Source of the DNA: a virus
Length of the DNA stretch: 40,339 nt
Strand: one strand, 5' to 3'
IMG/VR virus record: IMGVR_UViG_3300008263_000003
Location: 1-40,339 of that record
The notes under the pieces are model-generated. The model saw only the letters and a program-made list of their open reading frames with translations, was not told the DNA's origin and did not search any database. The position numbers were made by a program, and so were the translations under genes. This document shows, one piece after another, positions 6,659 through 13,333 of this stretch (position 1 is the stretch's first letter; each line of letters opens with the position of its first letter).

Positions 6659-7942
6659 TTAGATGTTCGCGGTTCCGGTCGCGAGATTCGAAATCTTACC
6701 GATAGCAGCGCGCTTGTAGCACACGGTGTTCATCCACGCGCGGTAGAAGCCTTGGTCAGCATCGAAGCCAATGCGCTTGCGGAACTCAGAGCCGTCTTCG
6801 TCTGCGATGGTGGGGCCATCGTAAAGGTCAGACGCGAGGCAGAGCATTTCGTCGTTCCAGAAGAGAATTTCGTCGAGGTCCGCATCGCGGTCTTCGAGGA
6901 TGCGGCCTTCTGTTGGCTTCTCGTTCTTCTCGTCTTCGCCCATCTTGAGAGGGTTGAACGAAAGATTCGTTGCGCCGGTCTCGAAGGAGGCCGAAGCGAA
7001 GCGACGTTGGTTGAGGAAGTTGGCAAGGTACAAACGCTTCTGATTCGAGCGGATGACAATCTTGTTTGGATAATCACCCGTGATGTCGTACATGAGGTCG
7101 TACTGTTGCTGCATGAGCGTTTCGGTGATGTTCCCGCCGCCAGCGTTCTGGTTCGTTGCGCGCCACCAAGCGTAGTTGGCAGGGTCAAGCGAGCCGTAAG
7201 CGCTGGAGTTGTCTGTGATGCGCTTGAAGCCTGCGAGGAAGCGACCGTCGGAGGGCTCGCCAGCGTCAAGCGAGCCGATGACGACAAGAACGTCACCAGA
7301 AGTCGCCGTAGCAGGGACAACGCCCGTGCCGAAGCTCGATTTGATGAAAGGCGTCTTCGAAATACGGTCAACGCCCTTGAAATCGATTTGGATTGTGCCC
7401 TTCTTGGTCGTAAGACCGGAGTCGTACCAATCAAACTTCATGCCAGGACGGATGCGCGTCGAGGTCAGAACAGTGAACGAGCCTGCGCCCGGGGTCGCGG
7501 TGTCGACTGTGGCGATGTAGCCGCGTCCGTTGCTGTAGAGAGCGTGCGAGAGGCCAGCGTTCATCGAAATGAGCGTGCCCTTCACGTAGTCGTCCATGTA
7601 ACGACCGCCCACGCGGCCATCCTTGTGACCGCGGGTAGCAGCGAACCATGTCATTTCCATGGTCGCGTAGTGAAGCTTGGGGCTCCACTGGCAGAAGATT
7701 TCCGCAGGGTAGTCAGCCTGGGGAAGCGCTTCGTTGTCGTTCTTGGCGCCAAATGCTTCGTTGTACTGGAACTGCACGGAGACGTTGAAACGCTTGCCGT
7801 CAAATTCGACTTCACCTTCGCGCGCCTTGCGGACGAACTTGAAGAGGGATGCGGCTGTGCGCTCTTGGTAATATTTGTCATCCGCGTAAAGTTCTTTGAC
7901 TCCACCGTATGCGTCGACGTCCGAACCGATAGCTCCTGCCAT
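6659..7942 (-). CDS. Major capsid protein (HK97-fold type)
   Basis: The 427-residue protein is the first gene of the late block. It has an excellent ribosome binding site (AGGAGG, seven bases before ATG). The N-terminus (KELYADDKYYQERTAASLFK) is helical. A strand-rich middle has VSVQFQYNEAFGAKND and YATMEMTWFAATRGHKDGR, followed by a helical part containing NAGLSHALYSN. A long region then alternates domain-insertion-like loops and strands, and near the end the line DADLDEILFWNDEMLCLAS precedes RKRIGFDADQGFYRAW. Length, composition and leading position fit an HK97-fold capsid protein. It assembles the icosahedral head around the portal. No protease or delta domain is evident, so maturation is probably proteolysis-free or uses unrecognised factors. 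Confidence 0.82.
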   Translation of the reverse strand: MAGAIGSDVDAYGGVKELYADDKYYQERTAASLFKFVRKAREGEVEFDGKRFNVSVQFQYNEAFGAKNDNEALPQADYPAEIFCQWSPKLHYATMEMTWFAATRGHKDGRVGGRYMDDYVKGTLISMNAGLSHALYSNGRGYIATVDTATPGAGSFTVLTSTRIRPGMKFDWYDSGLTTKKGTIQIDFKGVDRISKTPFIKSSFGTGVVPATATSGDVLVVIGSLDAGEPSDGRFLAGFKRITDNSSAYGSLDPANYAWWRATNQNAGGGNITETLMQQQYDLMYDITGDYPNKIVIRSNQKRLYLANFLNQRRFASASFETGATNLSFNPLKMGEDEKNEKPTEGRILEDRDADLDEILFWNDEMLCLASDLYDGPTIADEDGSEFRKRIGFDADQGFYRAWMNTVCYKRAAIGKISNLATGTANI

Positions 7943-7970
7943 TGTATGGCCTCCTGTGTTGGCTTATGTT
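7942..7970 (+). promoter_or_regulatory. Candidate promoter for the lone plus-strand gene (near-leaderless)
   Basis: TTGTAT (7942-7947), a 17-base spacer and TATGTT (7965-7970) resemble a weak sigma70-type promoter. Transcription would start close to the ATG at 7977, and no Shine-Dalgarno sequence is visible there, so the mRNA may be leaderless. The same bases hold the ribosome binding site of the opposite capsid gene. The match is modest and by eye only. Confidence 0.25.
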
Positions 7971-7976
7971 TTCAGC

Positions 7977-8333
7977 ATGAGCAATCACAACGGCCATAAT
8001 CAAGGGTCTGGGTCGGGACAGAAGACGATTTTCGACTATGCCGCTGAGGGCACGACGTACGACTCTCTTCCCGAGGAGAGCAGGAAAGACGTTCTCAGAG
8101 CGGACAAAGACAAAGATGCCCGGGATGCGTTGGCCGAGATTCGAGCCGACCAGCTTTTCGCCGAGGCTGCCAGCGTGCTTGTGGAGCTCATGGGCTCAGA
8201 CAACGAGAAGGTGCGCCTTGGGGCAGCTTGCGAAGTGTTTAGGCTTCGGGCCGTGACCCTCAAAGGAAACAAAAAGAGGCAGTCTGCTGAAACCGTGGCA
8301 AAGGCTATCAACGACGGCTTCAAGTTCCGGTAG
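7977..8333 (+). CDS. Small terminase subunit candidate, 118 aa
   Basis: ATG at 7977 (MSNHNGHNQG) gives a soluble, acidic helical protein. Its middle reads ADQLFAEAASVLVELMGSDN and EKVRLGAACEVFRLRA. That pattern recalls the C-terminal helices of some small-terminase-like proteins, where a helix ending LVELL is followed by D/N, K/R, VRL and AA. It lacks a clear DNA-binding helix-turn-helix. The frame extends upstream to 7896 but only over the capsid gene. It is the only plus-strand gene between 1 and 13333. It diverges from the capsid gene with just 34 bases between starts, and its end overlaps the opposing 8320-8604 gene by 14 bases. The assignment is tentative. Confidence 0.5.
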   Translation: MSNHNGHNQGSGSGQKTIFDYAAEGTTYDSLPEESRKDVLRADKDKDARDALAEIRADQLFAEAASVLVELMGSDNEKVRLGAACEVFRLRAVTLKGNKKRQSAETVAKAINDGFKFR

Positions 8334-8604
8334 GGAACTGAATGCTAGAAGAAGGCGTCTTGCTCACTACGGCGTCCTGGCCGATTGCAAGCAGAGCCTC
8401 TGCCATCTGGCCTGATTCAAACCAGTGAAGGAATCTTGCGGCCACCTTCGACTTGAGCTCGTCAAGAATGTCGTGGGTCGTGCGGTCGTCCGCCACACGA
8501 AGCCTTGCAGCTTCTGCGACTTGATGCTGAATCCGCGCGGCAGTGTCATCGACGTCTGTCCGCAGGGTGTTGACCATAGAGGCGAGGGCTACGGGAAGGC
8601 TCAT
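8320..8604 (-). CDS. Small helical protein, 94 aa, last gene of the replication block
   Basis: The protein (MSLPVALASMVNTL, then DDTAARIQHQVAEAARL and THDILDELKSKVAARFLHWF) is helical with no recognised family. ATG at 8604 overlaps the stop of the coiled-coil HTH gene (ATGA), so it is coupled to it. An in-frame ATG two codons earlier has no advantage. Its last 14 bases overlap, tail to tail, the plus-strand gene ending at 8333, so two transcripts collide here. It may partner the HTH protein encoded just upstream. Confidence 0.6.
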   Translation of the reverse strand: MSLPVALASMVNTLRTDVDDTAARIQHQVAEAARLRVADDRTTHDILDELKSKVAARFLHWFESGQMAEALLAIGQDAVVSKTPSSSIQFPTGT

Positions 8605-8990
8605 TGGCACTCCCCTAACGCACTAGAGATGTATTTCAACACCCTGCCAAGACGTTCGCCCTCTAAAGGCTTTGTCTTCGACTGTTCTAGTGCAGCTCGA
8701 ATCTCTCTAAGAGCCTGAAAAAGCTCCCCTCGGCTTTTGCTCAAAAAGCTGTTTCTTTTATTTGATTCTTCTAGCTGAGATAGCAAATAATTTACTCTTT
8801 CTCCAAGTTTCTTCACATACGCTTCTTCATCAAGGTCCTTTATCTTGGCGTCTACGGGTATCTTTATCTTCTTTCCGTCCCTGAGTGCGCCATCTATTCT
8901 GTCGTTTCTAAGGTACCAATCGACCATGGTCCTAGAAATTCCCATCTTCTTTGCAAACTGAGCGCTGTTTACATATTCTTGAACGCTCAT
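8601..8990 (-). CDS. HTH/coiled-coil DNA-binding protein (second small-terminase-like candidate)
   Basis: Of 129 residues, the N-terminal 50 form a helix-turn-helix of the excisionase/MerR or Nu1 kind: SAQFAKKMGISRTMVDWYLR, then DGKKIKIPVD. A long coiled coil follows (about 60-110, with LGERVNYLLSQLEESNKR). A DNA-binding head plus a helical oligomerisation stem is the layout of small terminase subunits such as Nu1, and also of phage regulators. It overlaps both neighbours by four bases (ATGA). Its place in the replication block, not in the late block, favours a regulator, but the small-terminase role should be weighed against the 7977-8333 gene. Confidence 0.65.
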   Translation of the reverse strand: MSVQEYVNSAQFAKKMGISRTMVDWYLRNDRIDGALRDGKKIKIPVDAKIKDLDEEAYVKKLGERVNYLLSQLEESNKRNSFLSKSRGELFQALREIRAALEQSKTKPLEGERLGRVLKYISSALGECQ

Positions 8991-9289
8991 TGCGTCACCT
9001 CTTGTGCAGGAGGCTCTGCGAAGAACGTCTGGCCATGGGATTCACACCACACCTGCGGCCTGACACACTGGACCCCGACGCGCATGACGTCACCCACGAG
9101 GGTTTGCACAACCGTCACAGCCACAAGGTCGTTCTCAATAAGCTTCTTCGCCAGAAGGAACGCGGCACGCTCTTTAAGCCTTCGCCTTTCGTTGATGTTC
9201 CACTTGTCCTTCTGCTGAATAGCCGTATCCACTTCTGTTACGACAGTGTTTTCGCCGAACCACTGCGCAAGAGCCTTCATTTCATCCAT
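8987..9289 (-). CDS. Unknown 100-aa replication-block protein
   Basis: No family is recognised. A helical, charged first half (MDEMKALAQWFGE, then NINERRRLKERAAFLLAKKL) leads into a V-rich stretch (LVAVTVVQTLVGDVMRVGVQ). The tail has two cysteines (VQCVRPQVWCESHG) that could bind metal with the adjacent histidine. It overlaps the downstream HTH gene by four bases and the upstream gene by eight. Confidence 0.62.
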   Translation of the reverse strand: MDEMKALAQWFGENTVVTEVDTAIQQKDKWNINERRRLKERAAFLLAKKLIENDLVAVTVVQTLVGDVMRVGVQCVRPQVWCESHGQTFFAEPPAQEVTQ

Positions 9290-9620
9290 GAGCTGCCTCG
9301 ATGATGCTTGAGTATCGAAGCCTTTTGATTATCCCATCTCGACGGTGCCATTCAATGGAAATAGAGCGAAAGTCAGACTCGTTGAGGTCCCATCGCCTTG
9401 CATAGAGCTTGAGATGCTGCCCCATCCGCTCTCCGCGCTTCCTTGCCTCGCTTGCGTTGTCCTCAGGAACTTCAAAGTCCTTCTGACACGCAGAGGCAAG
9501 GCCAGACGCGAATTCGAAGACAAACGCATAGGAATACGGGGGGTCGGGAAATGGAAAGACTGGCGTGCGCGGACGGTTGAAAACGATGCGATAGCCAAAC
9601 TCGTTAGTGGAGAAGCTCAT
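9282..9620 (-). CDS. Unknown 112-aa replication-block protein
   Basis: The protein begins MSFSTNEFGYRIVFNRPRT and has a proline/aromatic-rich part (PFPDPPYSYAFVFEFASG). A central helix (NASEARKRGERMGQHLKLY) and a C-terminal strand-helix part (SISIEWHRRDGIIKRL) follow. The composition looks globular and single-domain. I do not recognise it. The start overlaps the end of the preceding gene by 17 bases. Confidence 0.62.
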   Translation of the reverse strand: MSFSTNEFGYRIVFNRPRTPVFPFPDPPYSYAFVFEFASGLASACQKDFEVPEDNASEARKRGERMGQHLKLYARRWDLNESDFRSISIEWHRRDGIIKRLRYSSIIEAAHG

Positions 9621-9828
9621 CCTCGTTCATTTCCTCCACACGTTCGGCTATGGCTTGCTGCACAATGGACAGACTTTCGTAACCCTGACGAATGCGGATG
9701 CGCAAACAGGGCTCTTCAGCCGCCCTGGACTCCCATCGCATCAACGCATCTTCGACGACACCGACAATTTTCCACAGCTCGTCAAGGGGAACTTTGCGGT
9801 ACGCGGCCTTCAGAGTCTCTACGTCCAT
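9604..9828 (-). CDS. Unknown small helical protein, 74 aa
   Basis: The preferred start is ATG at 9828 (MDVETLKAAYRKVPLDEL), with GAGG nine bases upstream. The open frame begins at 9843. The protein is all-helical and charged (LWKIVGVVEDALMRW, then SIVQQAIAERVEEMNEDEL). It lies within the end of the VRR-NUC gene for about 47 bases, a longer overlap than usual in this genome. It could be a small partner of the nuclease, but nothing in the sequence proves it. Confidence 0.55.
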   Translation of the reverse strand: MDVETLKAAYRKVPLDELWKIVGVVEDALMRWESRAAEEPCLRIRIRQGYESLSIVQQAIAERVEEMNEDELLH

Positions 9829-10174
9829 GCGTGTAGTCCTCAAGATGTGCCTTCACATCATCCAAGGAGCGCGCGACGAAGGCAAGACCTCCGCTCTTGT
9901 TGACTTGGGCAATAAACGCGTCCTGGTCTTGAGATGTCTTGCCTTTGGCGCTTTTGACTTCAATAGCCAAAAAGCGCCCGTCGGGCAAAACGCCCAGAAT
10001 GTCGCAAACACCCTTCTTACTGTTTGACGCTCTATAACGACCTTTCGCTGCGTCGTATACGCCAACTGTGTTCTGTCTCCAGACAAAAAACCTCTTTGTC
10101 TGAAGCCAAGCAATGATAAGATGCTGAATATCGGCTTCAGATAAGCTTTTTAAGCTAAGATTGTCACTCGCCAA
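9782..10174 (-). CDS. VRR-NUC domain nuclease
   Basis: This 130-residue single-domain nuclease of the VRR-NUC (PD-(D/E)XK superfamily) type cuts branched DNA in the family members studied. The motif residues are visible: an N-terminal helix with Q17, D58 in GVCDILGV, E72 and K74 in FLAIEVKSAKG, and glutamine-containing TSQDQDAFIAQV, followed by GGLAFVARSLDDV. The length matches stand-alone phage VRR-NUC proteins. The start is TTG at 10174, overlapping the helicase end by 25 bases, with AGGTG nearby. Linked to an SF2 helicase, a DUF669 protein and a RecA-like ATPase, it probably resolves recombination or replication intermediates. Confidence 0.88.
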   Translation of the reverse strand: MASDNLSLKSLSEADIQHLIIAWLQTKRFFVWRQNTVGVYDAAKGRYRASNSKKGVCDILGVLPDGRFLAIEVKSAKGKTSQDQDAFIAQVNKSGGLAFVARSLDDVKAHLEDYTHGRRDSEGRVPQSSP

Positions 10175-11697
10175 AAATCACCTTCTTTCGTGGCTTGTAT
10201 TTTGCTCACGTCATATTGAAGGCGTTTTCGTTTCATGTCTATCTTCTGCTGAACGTAGGCGTTGTCCACTTTGTGAACAATAAATTCAACAACAGGCTTT
10301 TCAAACTCTTCGACAAAGTAAGAGACGACTGTCATGCTTCTCCCAGAGTTTGACACCCTGTCTTCAAACTCGACGCGAAGAACCTTGTGCTCTCCAGGAA
10401 GCGGCTGCTGAAGAGATTCTGCTGAAGTAATATCGTCTGTATGAGAGATGATAACCTCGCCGCATACATAACAACTTCGAGCCGCAGAAGGTAGAACAGC
10501 GCGGCACTTTTCACACTCTTTTGTTCCGCCTCCGCCGGATATTTTCATAAGCGCCGGGTCAATACCCATGGCGATGTATTCTTCATCAGTAAACTTTTTA
10601 CGGCTTCTTTTTTCTTTTGGCTCTTTGGGATTTTCCGGCGTCCCAAGTCGCTCAAAGTTTCCTGCGCAATCAATCATAAGAGCATTTTCTTTGCCTGGGT
10701 AAAGACGAAGAGCTCTCCCTGCCATTTGAACAAACAAAGACAAAGATTGTGTCGCCCTTAAGAACAGAAGACAATCAACGCGAGGAACATCGACGCCCGT
10801 AGTAAGAACGGCGACGTTAGCAATGTATTGATAAATTCCTGCCTTGGCATCACGCAGAATCTGCGCTCTTTCTTTGGCATCAGTTTCCTCTGTTAAAACC
10901 GCGCCGAAATAGCGCCTTTCTCCCATCATTTCATGCACAAGTTTTGCATGTTCTATTGAGCAGCAAAATATGAGCGTGAGATTTCTATCAGAAGCAAGCC
11001 TTTCCCATTGGTCCAGGCATTTGCTCACTGTTTCTCGGGATGATGATGCTTTTTCAAGCTCTTTTTGGTTAAAATCTCCCGCCGTGACTCGCACAGAAGA
11101 AGTATCAATAATTTGCTCTGAGCTTGGAAGAATGTATGGCGTTAGCATTCCTTGCTTAAAAAGCACGTTCATATCGACGTGAGCCGCACAATACTCCCAA
11201 AACTTATCAGGGCCAAAGATGCGCCCGTTTCCAAGCCTCCAAGGCGTTCCCGTAAGCCCTACCACGTACCTCGGCGCAAGCGTGTCGATGATTTTCCTGT
11301 AAACAGTTTTCTCATTCTCTGAGACAAGGTGACATTCATCAACAATGACAACTGACCTAGGGCCGCAAACCATTGGGTCGCGCCCAAGAGAGTCCCTGGA
11401 GGCATGAACAACCGACACAGACGACTCTCGCTTACCAAGACCTGCGCAGTAAATACCAGAGGACGCTACGCCGTTTTGAACACACCGCTCGTGGTTTTGC
11501 ATGAGAATATCCGATGTGTGACAAAGCACGAGAATGCGAGCGTTTTGGTCTCTCGCAAGAAGCCTTCTGGAAATCTCGGCCAAGATAACTGACTTCCCGC
11601 TTGAGGTAGGAAGCCATCCAATCACGCGCCTATGTTTCGTAAGACCTTTCGCAAGGTCGTTGACTGCTTTTTCTTGATAGTCACGAAGTTTTAGCAT
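10150..11697 (-). CDS. SF2 DEAD/DEAH-type helicase with zinc ribbon
   Basis: This 515-residue ATP-dependent helicase starts at ATG 11697 (MLKLRDYQEKAV). It shows a Q-like motif at residue 8, Walker A PTSSGKS (30-36), motif II VIVDECHLVS, motif III GLTGTPWR, a helicase-C domain with LTTGVDVPRVDC, and motif VI QMAGRALRLY. After the core comes a CxxC...CxxC zinc ribbon (CEKC, then CYVCG) and a beta-rich tail. It resembles RAD25/UvsW-like phage helicases that remodel replication and recombination forks. The open frame upstream to 11766 lacks family similarity and overlaps other genes. It sits between the DUF669 gene group and the VRR-NUC gene. Confidence 0.93.
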   Translation of the reverse strand: MLKLRDYQEKAVNDLAKGLTKHRRVIGWLPTSSGKSVILAEISRRLLARDQNARILVLCHTSDILMQNHERCVQNGVASSGIYCAGLGKRESSVSVVHASRDSLGRDPMVCGPRSVVIVDECHLVSENEKTVYRKIIDTLAPRYVVGLTGTPWRLGNGRIFGPDKFWEYCAAHVDMNVLFKQGMLTPYILPSSEQIIDTSSVRVTAGDFNQKELEKASSSRETVSKCLDQWERLASDRNLTLIFCCSIEHAKLVHEMMGERRYFGAVLTEETDAKERAQILRDAKAGIYQYIANVAVLTTGVDVPRVDCLLFLRATQSLSLFVQMAGRALRLYPGKENALMIDCAGNFERLGTPENPKEPKEKRSRKKFTDEEYIAMGIDPALMKISGGGGTKECEKCRAVLPSAARSCYVCGEVIISHTDDITSAESLQQPLPGEHKVLRVEFEDRVSNSGRSMTVVSYFVEEFEKPVVEFIVHKVDNAYVQQKIDMKRKRLQYDVSKIQATKEGDFWRVTILA

Positions 11698-11899
11698 CTG
11701 AGATGACTTTGCACAGCTTTGCGATAACGGCAACGGAGTCAAAATCCCTCTCTTTAAAGCACTCATCTATCGCCATGCAAAGATGATGAAGGGTTACTGT
11801 TTTCCCACTGTCCGTCATGCCTGATGCGTCGAAGGATTCCCGCCTCTCGCGCTTTTTCGACTCTGTTACTTGCTGCACGCATTCTTCTTGTGAGTTCAT
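11681..11899 (-). CDS. Small unknown protein, 72 aa (overlaps a second ORF)
   Basis: ATG at 11899 shares one base with the stop of the DUF669 gene, and the stop overlaps the helicase start by 17 bases. The first part is hydrophilic (NSQEECVQQVTESKKRERRE). The C-terminal half (MAIDECFKERDFDSVAVIAK, then LCKVISD) looks like a real amphipathic helix pair. A different minus-strand frame over 11763-11918 also looks coding, so only the second half (from ATG 11776) may be translated in this frame. The function is not recognised. Confidence 0.5.
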   Translation of the reverse strand: MNSQEECVQQVTESKKRERRESFDASGMTDSGKTVTLHHLCMAIDECFKERDFDSVAVIAKLCKVISDAKTS

Positions 11900-11918
11900 C
11901 AAAATGGCACGTCTCCAT
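11763..11918 (-). CDS. Possible 51-aa winged-helix-like protein in an overlapping frame
   Basis: From ATG 11918 this frame reads METCHFDELTRRM, then AASNRVEKAREAGILRRIRH and DGQW. That is close to the recognition-helix-plus-wing pattern of small phage winged-helix proteins (helix, then RV, four to six residues, AGI-RR, then DG-W). The frame is open to 12020 but overlaps the real DUF669 C-terminus there. The stop sits in ATGA, at a potential downstream start. It competes with the 72-residue gene for the same bases, and the ribosome binding site is weak. It could be chance, but the match is too good to ignore. Confidence 0.35.
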   Translation of the reverse strand: METCHFDELTRRMRAASNRVEKAREAGILRRIRHDGQWENSNPSSSLHGDR

Positions 11919-12447
11919 CTTCGCTTGTTGCAGCGCTTGTTTGACCATTTCCTCGCCCGCTTCCCAGCCCCTCCTCAATTCCTCCCCATGGAAACATTTT
12001 GACTGTTTGTTTGTCTCCACGGTGCTGGCCTTTCAGGTTGAAAAACATAGCAGCTTCGTTTTTGTCTTCTCCGGTATCGCTTCTTTTGACAATTTTAAGG
12101 TTGGCAATCACTTCTGTGTCTTGAAGCGCTTCTGATATCTCGGTGGCGGAATTGTAAGGGCGGCCGTTCTTACCTGCGGCAAAAAGCAGGTCTGCCAACT
12201 GCCGCCGACCAATCTTTTTTGCCATCTCGTTTAAGTTGTCCCAAGTGAAATAAAGGAACACCTTGCGTCCATCGTATTTGTTTCCGGCTTGCGGCTCGTG
12301 CTCTATAACCTGAAGAACCACTTGCACGCCAACGCTGTTCACGTTTTTAAAGTTTTGTTTAGCTTCAACAACAAGGCACCTGTATGCGCCTTTTGGTAAA
12401 ACCATGCTGCCGGTACTGGCTTCTTCTTCATCAGGGTTCCAGCTCAT
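11899..12447 (-). CDS. DUF669-type protein (probable ssDNA-binding/recombination partner)
   Basis: The 182-residue protein has the DUF669 pattern: LPKGAYRCLVVEAKQ, then VQVVLQVIEHEPQAGNKYDG, RKVFLYFTW, and a helical part around LADLLFAAGK. It ends in an acidic, aromatic tail (EDGDVPF) like single-stranded DNA-binding proteins. DUF669 proteins are regularly encoded next to RecA-like ATPases in phages and are thought to act in recombination or DNA binding. ATG at 12447 overlaps the upstream ATPase stop (ATGA) and has GGGAG behind it. An ATG five codons earlier has no site. Confidence 0.82.
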   Translation of the reverse strand: MSWNPDEEEASTGSMVLPKGAYRCLVVEAKQNFKNVNSVGVQVVLQVIEHEPQAGNKYDGRKVFLYFTWDNLNEMAKKIGRRQLADLLFAAGKNGRPYNSATEISEALQDTEVIANLKIVKRSDTGEDKNEAAMFFNLKGQHRGDKQTVKMFPWGGIEEGLGSGRGNGQTSAATSEDGDVPF

Positions 12448-13151
12448 TTCATTCGCTCCCATAATGTTCCATCAGGATTTTCAACACAGATTTCAAGACC
12501 AAACCTGTTACCGGCGACGAATCCGGCGCGTTCTTGGCAATAAACTTCTCTATCTCCTGAAGAGATACCAACAGAACGCTTGCCGTTTTCGCCTTTCTTT
12601 ATGCGTGTTTTCCATCGGTAATACAACACAGCATCGGTAGCGGATACGATAGAAGAGGATGCGTTTTTTGTCACATCAACTTCAATTCTGTCGTACGGGT
12701 CCACCATTGGGTCATTTGTAGGCTTTATGCGTTGATGACCGATAAGAATGACGTTCTTTCCTGCGTTTCGCATTGATTCGCACACGCCAAGAAAGTTGTT
12801 CCACATTCCTGTGAGGGCGCCATAGCCTTTTCCGTACCCAGCATCTTCCAGAGTTTTCCAGTTGTTTTCTCTCAAAAGATGCGCGGTAAAAACTCGCTCT
12901 ACCGCTGTCACAGAATCGATAACACAGGTCTTAAAATCAGGAGATTTATAAATCTCCCGTACGCCATGCATAAGCTTGTCGTACGAATCGATATTCCCTT
13001 CTACGCGAGCAACATCAAACTGAAAAGAGCCGCTTTCAACATCCAGAAACACAGGCTCTGGAGCTAGTGAGGCAAGGTGCGTCTTTCCAATCTTTGGAAC
13101 ACCGTACAGCATCACAAAGAATGGGCGCGAAAGTTTTCCTTTTGAAATCAT
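12444..13151 (-). CDS. RecA-like AAA ATPase (AAA_24 type), recombination
   Basis: This 235-residue P-loop ATPase has Walker A GVPKIGKT at residues 17-24. A Walker B-like stretch reads FKTCVIDSVTAV, and a sensor-like strand reads NVILIGHQRIK. The middle contains GYGKGYGALTGMWNNF, typical of the phage AAA_24/Sak4-like recombination ATPases. In known phages such proteins work with a DUF669 or SSB-like partner encoded next to them, exactly as here. It is the first gene of the leftward replication block. The leader contains a 13-bp-period direct repeat, and a candidate promoter lies at 13204-13232. Confidence 0.88.
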   Translation of the reverse strand: MISKGKLSRPFFVMLYGVPKIGKTHLASLAPEPVFLDVESGSFQFDVARVEGNIDSYDKLMHGVREIYKSPDFKTCVIDSVTAVERVFTAHLLRENNWKTLEDAGYGKGYGALTGMWNNFLGVCESMRNAGKNVILIGHQRIKPTNDPMVDPYDRIEVDVTKNASSSIVSATDAVLYYRWKTRIKKGENGKRSVGISSGDREVYCQERAGFVAGNRFGLEICVENPDGTLWERMK

Positions 13152-13162
13152 CGGTTCCGTCC

Positions 13163-13187
13163 ATCGTCATCGTTTATCGTCATCGTT
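13163..13187. repeat. 13-bp-period direct repeat in the leader of the ATPase gene
   Basis: ATCGTCATCGTT occurs at 13163-13174 and again at 13176-13187, one base apart. The copies lie downstream of the candidate leftward promoter and ahead of the ATPase start, where an operator would act. Two copies only, so this is not a CRISPR array. Confidence 0.55.
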
Positions 13188-13203
13188 CGTCAATACTTGC
13201 AAA

Positions 13204-13232
13204 TCTGTAGTTCTTTCTTTTCCGATAGTCAA
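13204..13232 (-). promoter_or_regulatory. Candidate leftward promoter with phage-specific motif
   Basis: On the minus strand TTGACT (13232-13227), a 17-base spacer and TACAGA (13209-13204) form a promoter-like element ahead of the ATPase gene. The longer form, TTGACTAT plus 15 bases plus TACAGAT, recurs with the same spacing on the plus strand at 15849-15878. That recurrence is the main support. The -10 element is weak for sigma70, so a phage-modified or alternative recognition is possible. Confidence 0.5.
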
Positions 13233-13235
13233 GCA

Positions 13236-13267
13236 GGTTTGCAAAACCAACCCCGGCATGCTCTAAT
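13236..13267 (+). promoter_or_regulatory. Candidate rightward promoter with overlapping palindrome
   Basis: TTGCAA (13239-13244), 17 bases and TCTAAT (13262-13267) give a reasonable sigma70-like promoter for the plus-strand block starting at 13334. The -35 lies within the imperfect palindrome GGTTT-GCA-AAACC (13236-13248), a likely operator. With the leftward promoter it forms a compact divergent switch. Confidence 0.45.
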
Positions 13268-13284
13268 CATCGAACTTTTCACAA

Positions 13285-13312
13285 CAAAAAACCCATACGT
13301 GGCGCGTATGGG
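13285..13312 (-). terminator. Hairpin with U-tract on the minus strand (also in the plus leader)
   Basis: CCCATACG (13292-13299) pairs with CGTATGGG (13305-13312) around a five-base loop. Read on the minus strand it is followed by TTTTTTG, an intrinsic-terminator layout that would stop antisense transcripts entering the leftward block. On the plus strand it is a leader hairpin without a U-tract, 21 bases before the start codon at 13334. Confidence 0.5.
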
Positions 13313-13333
13313 CTTAGATATCTCAAGGATGTC

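Noticed and set aside
6752-7999. 415-residue plus-strand open frame over the capsid gene
   Set aside because: Pure shadow of the capsid gene, with runs of R, V, E and no family resemblance.
13163-13187. Possible CRISPR-like repeat
   Set aside because: Only two short copies one base apart, with no spacers; better read as operator repeats.
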